Positions 36,925 through 48,153 of a stretch of 64,000 nucleotides of DNA are shown here, one piece after another. The DNA is from Urophycis tenuis. Lineage: Eukaryota; Chordata; Actinopteri; Gadiformes; Phycidae. A model generated the notes under the pieces. That model made no database searches. It saw only the letters and a program-made list of their open reading frames with translations, and was not told the origin of the DNA. How positions within the stretch are numbered: the first letter of the stretch is position 1; each line of letters starts with the position of its first letter. The position numbers were made by a program, and so were the translations under genes. The stretch spans positions 4,769,602 through 4,833,601 of the forward strand of contig JAXIVH010000002.1 in assembly GCA_036785325.1 (NCBI GenBank). The letters are read 5' to 3'.

Positions 36925-39900
36925 GAAGTGTGTGTGCGTGTGTGCGTAGGTGTGTGCGCGCGTGTGTGTGTGCGTGTGCGTGCATGCACGCGCGCACGCG
37001 TGTGTGTGTGTGCGTACGTGTGTGTGCGCACGTACGAAGCACTCTTCTCCACACCTACCAGGTAAAATCACAGTCCCAGACTCCAGCAGCTCCCGGTTGA
37101 CCTCCGACAGCCGGGTGGGCAGCTGCGGGCAGCTGTCTGACAGGGGGGGGCTCGGCACCGGCACCGGGCCCGGACCCGGCCCGGCAGGCGAGCCGGCGCA
37201 CGGAGCCTTGTCGTCCGTGCGGCAGTGCAGCCCGGTGTCGCCGGCGGCGCTGTCATCGCGCTGTCCTGTGGAAGCAGCAATTACAAAGAGTGAAGCCGGC
37301 TCGAACCCGCGCTGACAGGTGTTTGTCGAGGCGAGCGCGGCGGCGGCGGCGTGTAAATACATTGCGCTCGGCAGACTGTGGATACAAGCTTTCACCTTAA
37401 TGCGACCCTTAGCTCTTGCCTAATGGAAGCCCGCGCCTGGCGGAACAGAGTGTTCATTAGCGGTTGGCTAGGCGTGTCACGGCGGTGAGCTGCAGGTGAG
37501 TCACCACGGAGAGACCAGGTGTTGTTCGTCTGACACGGGCGACTCAAGGCGGTGTCTGAAACTTCTTACACTTTCATAGCCCCCGGCTCTCCCCCCCCCC
37601 CCCTCTTAGCGAGCCTCGCACCACCGGCCTCTCTTTGTGTTTGAGGAGATATAAAGTGGTGGTGAGCGCTGATGTGTGGAAAAAAAACCACATTCTCACT
37701 GTTTGCTGTGACAGGATGCCACGAAAAGCAAACAAATAAAAAAACTAAGGTATATATGTTGTGTGGATGTGTTGAATGACCACGTGTTTATAGATCATAT
37801 AAGATAATATCAAATATATAAATATTAATACACTTAAATATAGGTGTATTAATATCTATATTTTTTTTATATTTTCTCACATGGTTCTCACAGCCTGACA
37901 CGTATGCTACGTGTCAGGCTGTGAGAACCAACGCAGAGGAGGAACTGCGCAGGCAATATTTAACCATACGTGTGACAGACTTTTTGTGGTGCTTTTATTT
38001 TGGAAGCGGTGCCAGGGGGCCAGCGTGTTGACCAGCTCTGTCCTGCCCTCTCTCCGCTCAGCCCTTTTGTTTTAAAGCGTCCGATGCCTTTCCTGCGCGA
38101 CTGTGTGGCCACGCTTGTGTGTCCGCTGCGTGCTTCTGAAATTCTTTGTTTTCAGAGGAAGTGACAAATGTAGCGCAAAGCTCTTTCCTGCATTGTGTTA
38201 TGAGCGAAAAAAAAGCTCCCTTTAGTATTCCTGGGTTCGACATCACGTTGCGTTGGCGGGTTGTTGTGACCAGGAATGTTTTGTAATCCAAAAGCAAACA
38301 CAGGAAACACTATTTCCCTGCGGAGCTGTTTTGATAGTATAGGTATAAACGGGCAACTATCATCAGAAATCGAATCCTTCTTAAAAGCTTGACTTTTGGG
38401 AGATATTGTTTCCAGGCTGCGTGAGTCAGTGCAGGTTAGGTGTTGTGTCTCTGAGGTGAATAGACCCTGCATTGACACAAGAGAGTACACAAGAGTCCCT
38501 GACTCCCCCATGGCTGACAAGGCTCACAAAGGAACCTCTTGTAACCTCTCATAAGCAGCCCATTTGGGGCCTGTGGAGCCACCCCCCCCCCCCCCCCCCC
38601 CCCCTACCCCTCCATCACCCCTGGGCCACTGGGAACAGTGGCCGGCCCATCTCTCTCTCCGGGGGACACGCCGGCTCCCCTCGTCAGTCACGGGCTCCTT
38701 TGTGACTCGGAGGGCCCACTCTCTAAATGGGCTCTGACTTTTCAGTGTGGGAACCCTGCTGGGCCACTAGCGAAACCCAATCCCCGCTGAGGTAATCGCA
38801 CAGCACCACAACAACAACGTGACCGAATACTGTATTGCTTTCAACTGGTCGGTCAAGAAGTGCTCTGACTGTGCATTGTTCAGGAGGACTTTTCACTTAC
38901 ATGACGTATTGGTGACTTTTTGTAATTGTGTGTTTAGTCTGTAGCTCTCTGTCCACCGCCGGCTACGTCTCTGAGCTGACTCGAGTGCCAACTCCAGCAC
39001 TGTACTTTCAACACCACGTTTCAATAGCAGGAAAGGGCTGTGCCTGACAAAATGATGATTCCCTGGGTAATATACTTTGCTGCTTTCCTGAGCCATCTTG
39101 TAAGAACCAACACAAAGCAAAACACGCCGACCGCAGCCAGAAAACTAAACGACACATAGGCTGGACCCTTAGTCCTGTTAACAGGGTAGGGCAATACCTG
39201 TCACCAAAATATGCCAAAGAAGACAACACCTTTTAAAAAGCAATCTGTCAGCTTTTTTTTTTAATCCTCATGTACGTTTAGAGTTCAGCCCATACTTCAG
39301 CCCAGACTTCCCAGACGGCTGGCTATAACTTACAACTGAAGGATATACAATATTTAATCTTCAATAACTCGACAAGCGTGAGACCTAAAGTCTAGACCCG
39401 GAGGTTTTGTTTCATACGAGGGAACAAGCCCCGGGCTGTTCAGACATCATTACGCCATGATGTCACTGACATGTAGGACTGCCTGGCACACCAAACGATT
39501 TAATTCTCTGACTATAATTCATCTTTACCGGCGTGTCAGAGTGACACAGAGCTGCGAGCACAAATACATACCGGTCTCCTCCTTGCTGCTCCTCCTCTCG
39601 GAGCCGGGAAAGGCGGCCTCCAGGTCCAGCTTTCCGAAGCGCAGGGCGTAGCCGTTCATCAGCTTTTTCGGGGAAATGCTGGCCGAGCCGCCGGATGAAG
39701 AGCGCTCCCGGTGACCTTTGACCTGGGCAGCTTTGTTAGTCCTCTCCAGCGACTTGGACCGCCGGTCCACGCGTCTCTCCGCGCTCCGCAGCCCCCTCTG
39801 GAGATAGAGCAGCGGGGCGCTGGGCCTGGAGTCCTCGCCGCTCAGCCAGCTCCTGGAGCCCAGCCTGCGGGTGAGGTGCTCGCGCAGTGTGGCGCGGGTC

Positions 39901-42219
39901 TCGGGGCTGCTGCCGGGGGTCCCCGCCCCGTCCCGGGGGCCCGCGCCATGCTCCAGGCCCTCCTCCAGGATGGACTCCGAGCTGGAGCCGATGTTCATGG
40001 GGTTCTGCAGGGCCTCCATGTACGACTTCCTGAAGAGCCGCCGGCTCTCGAAGGTGACCGAGTCCCGCGCCAGGCGGCGCCGCGGGCCCGGGTTGCTCAG
40101 GTCCGTGCTGAAGGAGAGGCTCCTGGAGCCGGGCCCCCTCTCCCTGCCGCCGCACTCCTTGTCGTGTGCCCTCCCGTTCTCCAGGACCAGGCGCTCCGTC
40201 TCGCCACTGCCGCGGCCGCTGCGGCGCGCGGAGCCTTCGGCCGCCCCGAGGCTGAGGCTCTCCACCTGCGGCGTCTCGTCCCCGCCGGGATCCATGCGCG
40301 TCCCGCTGGGGGCGGCGGGCTCCGGGAAGAAGATGGAGTCGGCGCCCTGGGAGTGCAGGGACTCCCTGGAGCTGCGGTGGCTGTCCAGGGTGCCCGTGGA
40401 GCCGCTGGCGCTGCACGTGCTGAGGTGGCCCCGGAAGCCGCCCCGCCCGTGGCGGGCCTGTGTGATGGCGTCGGCGGTGCTGCGGACAAACAGCGGGCTG
40501 ACCACGTTCTTCCACGCCGTGCGGTAGACGGCGGTGCCGGTGGTGAGCAGGCAGTTTTGTAGAGGCTGCAGGTTCCGGCCCTGGGTTACATTCTGCAAGA
40601 ACTCAGCAGAGAAGACGCCGCCATACATGCTCTCGGCGATGGGGATCTCGGCAATGGCCTGTCCGCTGCCCGACAGGCATTTTATCACCAGCTTGGCGGT
40701 CTTGCGGCCCAACGGTACGATCTGCAGGTAGAAGTCTCCTTGCTTTAGGCGCACCTTGTGCAGCGGCGCGAGCTGCAGGACCACCTTCTCATGGATGCAG
40801 AGCGGCCAGCCCTCGTGGTAGAGCAGCAGGCCTCGAAACCGTATCTAGGAAACAAAACACACACACACACACACACACACAGAGCGGCCACAGTCAGAAA
40901 ACAGCACGACGTCGCGATAGTGCTGGGCGTTATCTTTAACCTTGATGCCTGACATCATTTCAGGCTGACATTAGCTGCTGTACGTACGTTCAAAAAGAAA
41001 ACATTTGCATTTTGCAGGAAGACATGTCCGATCAAGCACAGAATAGTTTTTTCTTCAAACTCCAATTAGCTTTGGGCCCGGGTAGCGTTCTCCAAGGAAA
41101 GTGTCTCACATTGCCTGTGAAACTAAAGACTCCGATGCACAAGGGCAAGGCTTTTGTTGAAACTACTGCCACACTGCTATCATCGGTGTCATCACATCAC
41201 AGGTGAAAGCAGATTAAACCGTTTCACTGTTTCGTAAGGGGGAATCCTAACCTCTGTTGAGGAACCCGAGACCGTGCGAGGGAGTGTTTGGTTTGAGGTC
41301 GGCTGAGCGAGCTCCTTCTCACCTCTCTGAGAGGCCCGAGTTGTGTTCCAATGCACGGAGCAACAGTGAACCCTTGCTTCACTATTGTAGCACTATTATT
41401 TCCTGTTTTGGAAACAAACGATTCCAAAAGAGGAAATAACATTGCCGCTCATTGACTGGGTGCTTGGCTTTAGATCACTCACAAAAGTCACGATTTAATC
41501 AAGATGTCGTTCCCAAGAAAGATCCATGCAGGCCACCCACCCCCCCCCCCCCCCACCTCCAGACACTTACACAGGTTTCCTGCTGGATGGTCTGCAGGAT
41601 CCTCTTGGCGGGGAGCAGGAAGTCGATGAGGCAGCGCAGGCCGTCGCCGCGGTACTGCCGCTCCACCACGCTGAAGAGCTGCCACAGCACTGTGGGCGCG
41701 GTGGCGCTGAAGGGGGGGTACAGGGCGGACAGGGTGCTTTGGATGCAGTTGTCCAGCGACTCCGAGTCCTGGGAGGCGAGACGGAGCTCAGTGTGAGGAT
41801 GGGACAGGGAGGAACATACAGTGGGTGGCATGACTCGCGCTTAGACGCGCGAGAAAAGCTTGAAATAGGCTAAGCTTATAATAACAATGTTATGTTCGAG
41901 GCGCAAATACCATACATAACGGACACGTGCAAAAATGTAGCGATGCACAACAGCGGTCACTCCGTCACACCACCACCGCCGCATGTTGCCGGATGGGGTG
42001 CTGATGTTGGACAACAGCGGTGATGACTACAACGAGGTAAAAAAAAAAACCTCAACACACACGTGAAGGCAGACCAAGCCCGACCGATAACAACACACGC
42101 TCTCCACCACTGACGTGGTTGAACGAGACAGGAAATGTTGGCCATGAAAGTCTTTCCATCGGACAAGAGGGAAACACCTGGTCTGGTGTCACTGTGGGAG
42201 CAGACCTACGGCCACACAC

Positions 42220-42307
<88 letters not shown>

Positions 42308-42460
42308 CGAGTGGAAAGCCCAGACTGTGCCCCCAGATGGGATGTTGAAACCACACCCACTATAAAACACAGTGTATTTACCACCGACTATTATCTGACC
42401 TTATCATGACCGCGGCGCACCACAGCACTGTCCCCAGAATGAAAAGATGACCTGCCTGAC

Positions 42461-42517
<57 letters not shown>

Positions 42518-45500
42518 CTAAAACAGGATGTTACAGGGGGACAGTGACCCTGGGATAGGAACAACCACGCTTGGCTCGACATCTCTATACAATGCAGGCT
42601 GGGATTTTCCTTTATGCTAAGCTACGGTATTTCCAATAGCTAAGTGTCTTGGTGTGGTGGGACAAAACAACACTGGCGTATCCCTCCAGTGATAGCCACA
42701 CAAACAGATAGCCCTTCAAGAACATTCCCACACTGAGACGACACTGTGCCCGCGTGTGGAGCGAAGCTGCAGACAGACACCCATCTGTTTGTCAGCTTTG
42801 GTTATTTCCGGAATTTCAAATATGAAATTTGATTGCAAGATCTCAATTTGTTTAGTATAATGCTAAACAAATTGAATATTTCTGTCGGCATTGTTGAAGT
42901 GAAAATACAAAAAAATAGCCGTACATCCTGATCTGTTAAGTAAACATTTTCCTGGAAAGCCAATAGTAACTACCTTTTGGCTTGATTGTGGGGTTAGCCA
43001 GAGAAGGTTAATAGTCAAATGAATGCAATTTGACTCTTTGTTTATTTACAGAAAACAAGAGGCACAAGCCTTGGCCCAAGATGGTGTTCCTTTAAAAATG
43101 TTGTTTAAGAAAAAAAAGGACTGACAACAAGGACTACCTCCAACTGGGAGGCTGCTGCTGTCAAACACGGTCAAGAATGTTGGGGACACTGCAAGACGTT
43201 GTTGTCCAACAACATTCAGCACCATCAATTAGAGGAGAGTGACTGGGTGTACAGGCTACGGCCTCAACTACAGGGCCAGCATTGTGGCCCCCCGCCTCTC
43301 TAAACGCCATGTACAGTGCACTGCTGGAGTCTTGAAACAAAACGCCCACCATTAGCCGCTAGCACTCTTAGCGAGACAAGAATGTCCCCGGGCATTAGTC
43401 ACTGTTGCACCAGGGAGGCAAAGAATAACAGGGGATTTTATTGGAGGAAAGCTAACAATAGGAGGAAAGCCATCCGTTTGTGGTTTTAGGACAGCCCCGG
43501 GAGTCGTTCCTCAGGTTTACAAAGGCAGAAAGGCTGGCGGTCATCACAACAGGTCGCACTGAAAGAGAAATTCTCAATAAGCATAATAAGAACTTTAACT
43601 CTACGCTTAATTCAAACACATGCAGGTGGACTGGCTGGACACTGTGGGTCAGGGGCGAGTTTAGAATTGTACCTTGAGGGTGGCGTTGTATTGGGACCAC
43701 CCCAATTACTATTGTAATGTCTGCAATGGTTTATCACGAGGGCTAGGGGAAAGGGGGACATCCAGGCCATAATGATTTGATGCATCTTATACATCCAGGT
43801 GTTATTTATGTCATAGGATAACTTCCACAGGGGCTGAGATTAGCAACATTGAACAATACAGCCCCTGCTATCCACATTATGCTACACGCAATGACGGCAT
43901 GACTGATGGCGGGGTGAAACGCGCTACAGGTAAAAAGAGTACACAGAGAGTATCCACCGTGCTTCCCCCCCCACCCCCCCCACCCTGAACCCAGAAGAAT
44001 GCATGGCGGGTTCACCTGACGCTGAGCCTCAGCCCATCCGCCAGGGCATGGGCACAGCGCGAGGGCCCACACGATGCCAGGTATTTATAAGCAGCAGGCA
44101 GCGTGAGGCTGGGGACGTGGCTTCTAATTAGTGGCTTGGAGATCCAGGTGGAAGTCTGCGCGGCTTCCAGGGGGGGAAACAGCTGTCGCGGCGTCTTATG
44201 AGCTCTGAGGGGTGTCTGGCGACGCGCTTCCAAGCAGCGAGGGGAGCTGCGTGACAAGGGTCACCCTGTGGCGGTCCCTCATTCGATTTGCATTTAAATC
44301 GTTTACTTTGCGTGTGGATAACCTTTTGCTCGTGGGCCGAACTGTTTGCCGAGGGTTACTTAGCATGAATAGCATGAATTTCGGCCGTGCCGCTCCTCGC
44401 CGCGACAAAGAGACACTTTGTTGTCGTGACGCCGGGTGAGGAGGAGAGTCGGCCTTTGTGGTGACCTGGAGGAACTCAATTAGATGCATGGGGAATGCCA
44501 GTACGCTGGATGTCTGGTGTGCATGTCTGCATATCATAACATGGGATTCAACGTGGAGTCTGAACCATGCCACATTAACACGCAGTGTTTCTGCATACGA
44601 GAGGTGACTTTCGTTTCCAATGGTCTCGTGTCTCTGTGCTGGTGACACGGACGCATCCACGTTGATTCATGCAAAAGTCCTGCATAATTCTAATTGAAAC
44701 GCAACTCTGTAATTGTGGCACAGTGGGGAAGAAAACAGAAGGAGAAAGAAAGAGGGGGTCTCACTGAGAGGCGAAGAAAGAGACCGGGGGGGGGGGGAAA
44801 CAGAGAGAGAGAGAGAGACAGAGAGACAGAGTGAGAGAGAGAGAGTTGGAAAGAGACACATTTAGTGGGTCAGGGACACAAAAGGAGCTGCCTGCCTGGC
44901 CTCCATTGGAGCATGAAGCCACCAGGGGAGGGTAACAGGAGAGCTCTGGAGCCCCCATACAGGCAGCTCACTAACCAGCCCCGCTCGCTGCCCGTCACCC
45001 ACCCCCTCCTCCACAAAACACCAACGCCACAGGTTGACAAAGGCCAGGGGGGGGGGGGGGGGGGGGGCAGGTCCCCTGGACTGCCCCCGTCGCCAGGTGT
45101 CCCAGGTGCTGCCAACAGCGGAGCGAGATCGTGCCGAATCAAAGGCCGTTGTGGTGAGACTCTCTGCGTTTGATCTGAGGTGGCGGAGGCGGAATGGAAA
45201 TCCGTAACACTGCATCTCTCAGAGAGAGCAGGGGGAGAGGAGACCGAGGAAAATGGCTGTTTAGTGGAGCGAGACAGCCTGGGAGTTTAAATACAAAAAG
45301 GAGAAAAACAAAGCTGTCAACACGGTGGGACAGGATATTGTTTTGGGGGCGACCGGTGAGACACCCTCAGAGCCCTACAGAGTCACTGTGTTGTGTGTGT
45401 GTGTGTGGTGAACACAGTTAACATGCAAGTAAAAATGTGTAACGTGCATAAAGAGTGTGATTTGATGGGTGTCAGGGTGGCAGAAAGAATGGGAGCGATA

Positions 45501-45990
45501 AAGAACGACCGTGTCAATGGATATGTCTGCAGTGTACAACGACACGGGTCGCCTGCATCATTAAACAACAGCAAAGGGATGAGGCATGATGAGAGGGTTT
45601 TGGACGCTAACACACTGCAAAACATTGTGTCTTTGCTCAAGAGCTGGTATTCGTTTGCAATGAAGTAATACAATCTCCATGGCCTTCAAAATGAACACAC
45701 GAGTATCAAACACTAGAGCTAGCCCAACCACAAAGAAGAGAAACACAAGGTGATAATAATGATAACCGAATAAGAATAAAAACATGAAAAGCTTAGCAAC
45801 TAATTCCCTATATACACTTCAGGCTCCTAGCTACAATGACACTGCTATGTCAGCTCCAGAAGATCAGTTTTGTCTACGGAGCCAGACAAAAGATCAGAAA
45901 AGTTGTGAAGCTGCGAACACTGTCAAGCGAAGGACATCAAACTGTAAAAACAAACAACAGAACACAAGACAGCTCCTTAGATGCCCCAGG

Positions 45991-46022
<32 letters not shown>

Positions 46023-46230
46023 ACACTCACACACACACACACACACCAACTCCACAGAAGAAGAAGTAGACTATTGTTAGAAATGGCCTCCACCAATTCT
46101 TGGTTGACTGATGAATTCCAAGAGTTGAATTCCGACACAGCCAGAACTTACTAGAACTTACCTTAATGCTCAGGTAGTTATCGCAACTCCGGGATTTGGC
46201 TCTGGAGTGCATTTTATCCAGTGCAAGCAT
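27675..46230 (-). CDS. plekhg4b: Rho guanine nucleotide exchange factor of the PLEKHG4B/PLEKHG4/ARHGEF40 (Solo, Quattro) group, 22 coding exons
   Basis: The product should activate Rho-family GTPases through a DH-PH cassette and act at junctions or cytoskeleton. Coding exons 1-22: 46162-46230, 41571-41768, 39572-40844, 37059-37265, 36436-36559, 35974-36067, 35662-35748, 34867-34983, 34188-34286, 33874-34016, 33571-33709, 33301-33423, 32976-33140, 31715-32737, 30770-31019, 30176-30265, 29598-29822, 29105-29275, 28794-28971, 28497-28613, 28045-28335, 27675-27898. Phases agree throughout except for one extra base in exon 14. The total is about 1800 residues. The order is: N-terminal conserved region, long Ser-rich linker, Sec14-like region, spectrin-like helices, low-complexity linker, DH, PH, Ser-rich tail. 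PLEKHG4B is preferred over PLEKHG4 and ARHGEF40 because nkd2 is next door and both are on human 5p15.33; the N-terminal block alone matches all three. The family call is firm, the paralogue is not. Confidence 0.85.
28497..31019 (-). CDS. plekhg4b: RhoGEF gene, exons 15-20: Dbl-homology and pleckstrin-homology domains
   Basis: The DH domain is encoded by exons 15-17 (30770-31019, 30176-30265, 29598-29822). It begins QHIMDEMIATEREYVRSLNY (CR1), includes FHSQYFLKELEAC, and has the long CR3 helix YLLKPIQRMSKYALLLKDLI, which carries the residues that normally contact the GTPase switches. The PH domain is in exons 18-20 (29105-29275, 28794-28971, 28497-28613). It runs GRRKYLRHVFLFEDLILFSK, then EIWFRRRKSQDTYILQASSH, then the terminal helix VKAVWTAIIGKILWRQALRN. 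It is followed by MVSMGIGSKPFMDI, a signature of the ARHGEF40/PLEKHG4/TRIO-like C-terminal flank. All key motifs are intact, so the GEF is probably active. Donors of exons 18 and 19 are the weaker GTCACG and GTCAGA. Confidence 0.92.
31041..31290. repeat. G-rich minisatellite (VNTR), about 15-bp unit
   Basis: Some sixteen imperfect copies of a unit close to GGGTGAGGGACAGGG occur in the intron between exons 14 and 15 of the RhoGEF gene, starting about 20 bases from the exon 15 acceptor. Units vary between ACAGGG, ACGGGG and TCAGGG. Closely spaced G runs on the plus (template) strand could form quadruplexes. Confidence 0.85.
31715..32737 (-). CDS. plekhg4b: RhoGEF gene, exon 14: low-complexity linker with an apparent +1 frameshift
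   Basis: The exon begins ANKWMEHCQDYFHQLSIESD, the end of the spectrin-like region, and ends in a conserved pre-DH stretch with YTGVYIRGLEVTTSVSAEKK. These lie in different frames. The switch falls in a run of nine C at 32255-32263 (G on the coding strand). Removing one base restores a single frame that reads through PRSPSGSLSSSSSHFPFFPG, CDDTDSDCTMDSSSVSCCSE, an Ala run and a Gln run. It also makes the exon end in phase 2, exactly what exon 15 needs. The exon is 1023 bases here and 1022 is expected. An assembly error in the homopolymer is the simplest reading; a real loss-of-function allele is possible. Confidence 0.7.
32976..34286 (-). CDS. plekhg4b: RhoGEF gene, exons 9-13: spectrin-like helical region
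   Basis: Exons at 34188-34286, 33874-34016, 33571-33709, 33301-33423 and 32976-33140 encode long amphipathic helices without Pro, such as AAIWSLQESINRLKTRVNPE, MKSVLDDTRLNRLRLEGGTV, DEEVHELVILSNDSQKHLES, QSLDNFLAESV and KSQLDTLTNLYEFYDS. The pattern and exon-by-exon helices fit the spectrin-repeat segment of this GEF group. All exons join in phase. Confidence 0.75.
34470..34672. repeat. (GA)n microsatellite with a duplicated block
   Basis: A (GA)n tract of about 90 bases is followed by two copies of a block containing GACGAGAGGGAGAG-ATAAAGACAAAGTCAGAGTG, each ending in a new (GA)n. It lies in the intron between exons 8 and 9 of the RhoGEF gene. Confidence 0.8.
34867..37265 (-). CDS. plekhg4b: RhoGEF gene, exons 4-8: Sec14-like (CRAL-TRIO-type) region
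   Basis: Five exons (37059-37265, 36436-36559, 35974-36067, 35662-35748, 34867-34983) encode a stretch typical of Puratrophin/Quattro-type GEFs. It runs LLESGTVILPGSRDRSGRVL, LLCYYYSTLRRERREQGLTL, SLSELQALLPNALYSVLFLV and SLKSLLKHIDSTQLTADLEG, ending HWTHFRQ. The GxxxLPGxRDxxGRxLL phrase and the later 'SLKSL...D..QL' phrase are seen in PLEKHG4-family proteins and resemble Sec14/CRAL-TRIO lipid-binding folds. No ligand is predicted. Confidence 0.75.
36888..37034. repeat. Compound (TG)n/(CG) microsatellite
   Basis: TG dinucleotides with many TGCG, CGCG and TGCA interruptions, 25 bases downstream of exon 4 of the RhoGEF gene. The alternating purine-pyrimidine character is nearly perfect. Confidence 0.9.
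37883..37929. repeat. Perfect 22-bp inverted repeat with 3-nt loop
   Basis: The left arm begins GGTTCTCACAGCCTGACACG and the right arm is its exact reverse complement, ending GGCTGTGAGAACC, with TGC between them. It lies in the intron between exons 3 and 4 of the RhoGEF gene. Just upstream (about 37832-37864) a second inverted repeat has 12-bp arms, ATATTAATACAC and GTGTATTAATAT. The arms would form a very stable RNA hairpin or DNA cruciform. Origin is unknown. Confidence 0.85.
38581..38604. repeat. Poly(C) run
   Basis: A run of about 24 C in the intron between exons 3 and 4 of the RhoGEF gene, one of several long C or G runs in this gene and its flank. Confidence 0.9.
39572..46230 (-). CDS. 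plekhg4b: RhoGEF gene, exons 1-3: conserved N-terminal region and Ser-rich linker
   Basis: Exon 1 (46162-46230) encodes 23 residues, MLALDKMHSRAKSRSCDNYL then SIK. Exon 2 (41571-41768) encodes SESLDNCIQSTLSALYPPF and FLLPAKRILQTIQQETC, which match the start of ARHGEF40/PLEKHG4B proteins, where the phrase is close to CVQSTLAALYPPF. Exon 3 (39572-40844, 1273 bases) opens IRFRGLLLYHEGWPLCIHEK and GDFYLQIVPLG, then runs into about 300 residues rich in Ser, Arg and Gly (LSTCSASGSTGTLDSHRSS, RSLSFSTDL), probably disordered and phosphorylated. The start Met is the first in frame and follows a CT-rich promoter-like stretch; an upstream non-coding exon cannot be excluded. Confidence 0.85.
42213..42304. 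repeat. (CA)n microsatellite
   Basis: A nearly pure CA tract of about 90 bases in intron 1 of the RhoGEF gene, followed 160 bases later by a (TG)n tract at 42462-42514. Confidence 0.95.
42462..42514. repeat. (TG)n microsatellite
   Basis: A pure TG tract of about 52 bases. With the CA tract before it, it makes an inverted pair that could fold back. Confidence 0.95.
45989..46045. repeat. (CA)n microsatellite
   Basis: A CA tract with CTCA interruptions, about 115 bases downstream of exon 1 of the RhoGEF gene. Confidence 0.9.
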
Positions 46231-46349
46231 TTAGTTCCAAAATAAAAGCACGAAACCTGAACAAACACCAGGACGGCAGCATCACTCCGCGACATGCGGG
46301 CCACACTGTCAGTGCTGCTGGTACATTACTGTGCTAGTCCCGGCTCTCC

Positions 46350-46351
46350 CA

Positions 46352-46408
<57 letters not shown>

Positions 46409-46465
46409 CCCTGCTCTCTCTCTCTCTCTCTCTCTCCCCCCTGCTCTCTCTCTCTCTGTCCTGCC
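46350..46465. repeat. (CT)n microsatellite upstream of the RhoGEF start codon
   Basis: Three (CT)n blocks are separated by CCCCCTG spacers, starting about 120 bases upstream of the first coding Met. Polypyrimidine tracts like this are common near vertebrate promoters; a regulatory role is not shown. Confidence 0.75.
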
Positions 46466-46829
46466 TGCAGCGACTGAACTCCTGCTGGAAGCGTGAGAGA
46501 GCGGCAGCAGAGTGCTCCGGGTTCCCGGTCACTCCCCTCCCCTCAACACACACTCTGGCGCTCTCTCCCACCCAGACAACACAGCGGCGGCCTTCCCCCG
46601 CCGTCACTGACGCCTCCCCCGGCTGGAGAACGCATACTGATGCAACTTCCCTCACCGCTCAAAAAGAAAACAACACTACCTGACCTGGCCGGCCCCCAGT
46701 GACACCCCACCCCACCCCCCACCTCCAATGGACTCAGCGAGGGTTAAAAGGGTGCTGACCGACCACCCATCCCTGCCCCCTTGACCCACCCCCTAACCCC
46801 ACCCCCGCCTCCCCATCCCCCACTCCAAC

Positions 46830-46861
46830 CCCCCCCCCCCCCCCCCCCTCCCCCCCCCCCC
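46830..46861. repeat. Poly(C) run
   Basis: A C run of about 30 bases broken by one T pair, inside a C-rich stretch (46780-46930). Confidence 0.9.
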
Positions 46862-47389
46862 GACCACCACCACAACTACCAACTCGCCAACCTCCACCCC
46901 TGCAGTTCCCCCCCTCCCTCCCATCCCTCAGTGGTCTCTCTCTCTCTCTCTTTGTCCGGACAATACAAATGGACTAGGGTTTCAGCCTATTCTGATGCTT
47001 TTTAAAAAGGGTAAAAAGGCTTGGGAACGAGGAGAGAAAAAGAAACGAAGACGTCAGCATTGGATTGGTGCTTCAGGTCACTTTACTACAATTGGTGTTC
47101 TGTGAAGCTGCGAGGCCGACTCCTGAGACGATGCTCACCGCATTAACACACGCAGGGCATCTTGTTGTTCAAGACGAAGAAAAAGCCCATATATTGTTTG
47201 CATGTATGTATTTTCAAGTAAGATGTCATGGACTCTATCCAATGGTTCAACAAGGTCACTTAATGGGTTTGAGGAGGTGACACTGCTGGAAAAAGAAATT
47301 CTGACAGATAGCCGACATTCCTTGACAATCACATCAATGGATCTCAGAGGCTTGTTGTGGATTCTTTATCAGCATCACACGCACACACG

Positions 47390-47458
47390 CGCGTGCACAC
47401 ACACACACACACACACGCACGCACGCACACACAGACACACACCCACACAAACACACAC

Positions 47459-47490
<32 letters not shown>
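47390..47490. repeat. (CA)n microsatellite, compound
   Basis: CA dinucleotides interrupted by CGCACG units, intergenic. Confidence 0.9.
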
Positions 47491-47972
47491 GAAAAGCAAT
47501 GGGAGAGCCGGCATATTTGAGTCTACTTCAATTTGAATCTGTCAGAGGTTCCCATTAACGGCCTCTAATCTGTGTTTAGGGAAAACATGCAGTGCAAGAA
47601 TGGGATCTCTGTGTGAACATGTGATGATCATATTATGTTGGGGGCATGTAGACAGAGCAAGTAGTGAGACTAGTTAATTAGGTGGGATATATATAGAGTT
47701 ATAGAGAGGGGCACTGGATTCTTCTCATTGGTCGCTGGTCTCAGATAGCCCATTGAACTTACACTAGTCACTAGTGGCCACAACACATAATACGGCTCAT
47801 CCTGGGTCACACTCGATAACCTGATGCTAGGTCTTGAGGAGATCTAATCCTGGCTCTGAATCTAACTGGAGCGTTTCAATACAATGTTTGTTTCACTAAT
47901 TAAATGTTCCGCCTTTCACTTCCTTCAAGCAATTTAGTTGGATGGAGGATGTAGTAGAGACAACGTTCATAC

Positions 47973-48153
47973 TTTGATAATGTTATGCAGTGTATATGAT
48001 GCACTGTATATGATGCAGTGCATATTTGATAATGTTATGCAGTGCATATGATGCAGTGCATATTTGATAATGTTATGCAGTGTATATGATGCAGTGCATA
48101 TTTGATAATGTTATGCAGTGTATATGATGCAGTGTGTATTTGATAATGGTATG
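47973..48153. repeat. Minisatellite with about 38-bp unit
   Basis: Four or so near-identical copies of a unit beginning TTTGATAATGTTATGCAGTG and continuing TATATGATGCAGTGCATA are in tandem, with partial units at the left end. Confidence 0.85.

Larger units (their letters stand above)
41769..46161 (-). other. Intron 1 of the RhoGEF gene
   Basis: This is the long first intron. It holds (CA)n at 42213-42304, (TG)n at 42462-42514, C runs near 43967-43982, G runs at 44787-44798 and 45049-45067, GA-rich DNA at 44800-44850 and (CA)n at 45989-46045. I found no exon in it. Confidence 0.6.

Noticed and set aside
39711..40562. 283-residue plus-strand ORF and several long ORFs at the same place
   Set aside because: They are antisense or other-frame shadows of the GC-rich RhoGEF exon 3; only the minus frame gives the conserved N-terminal region.
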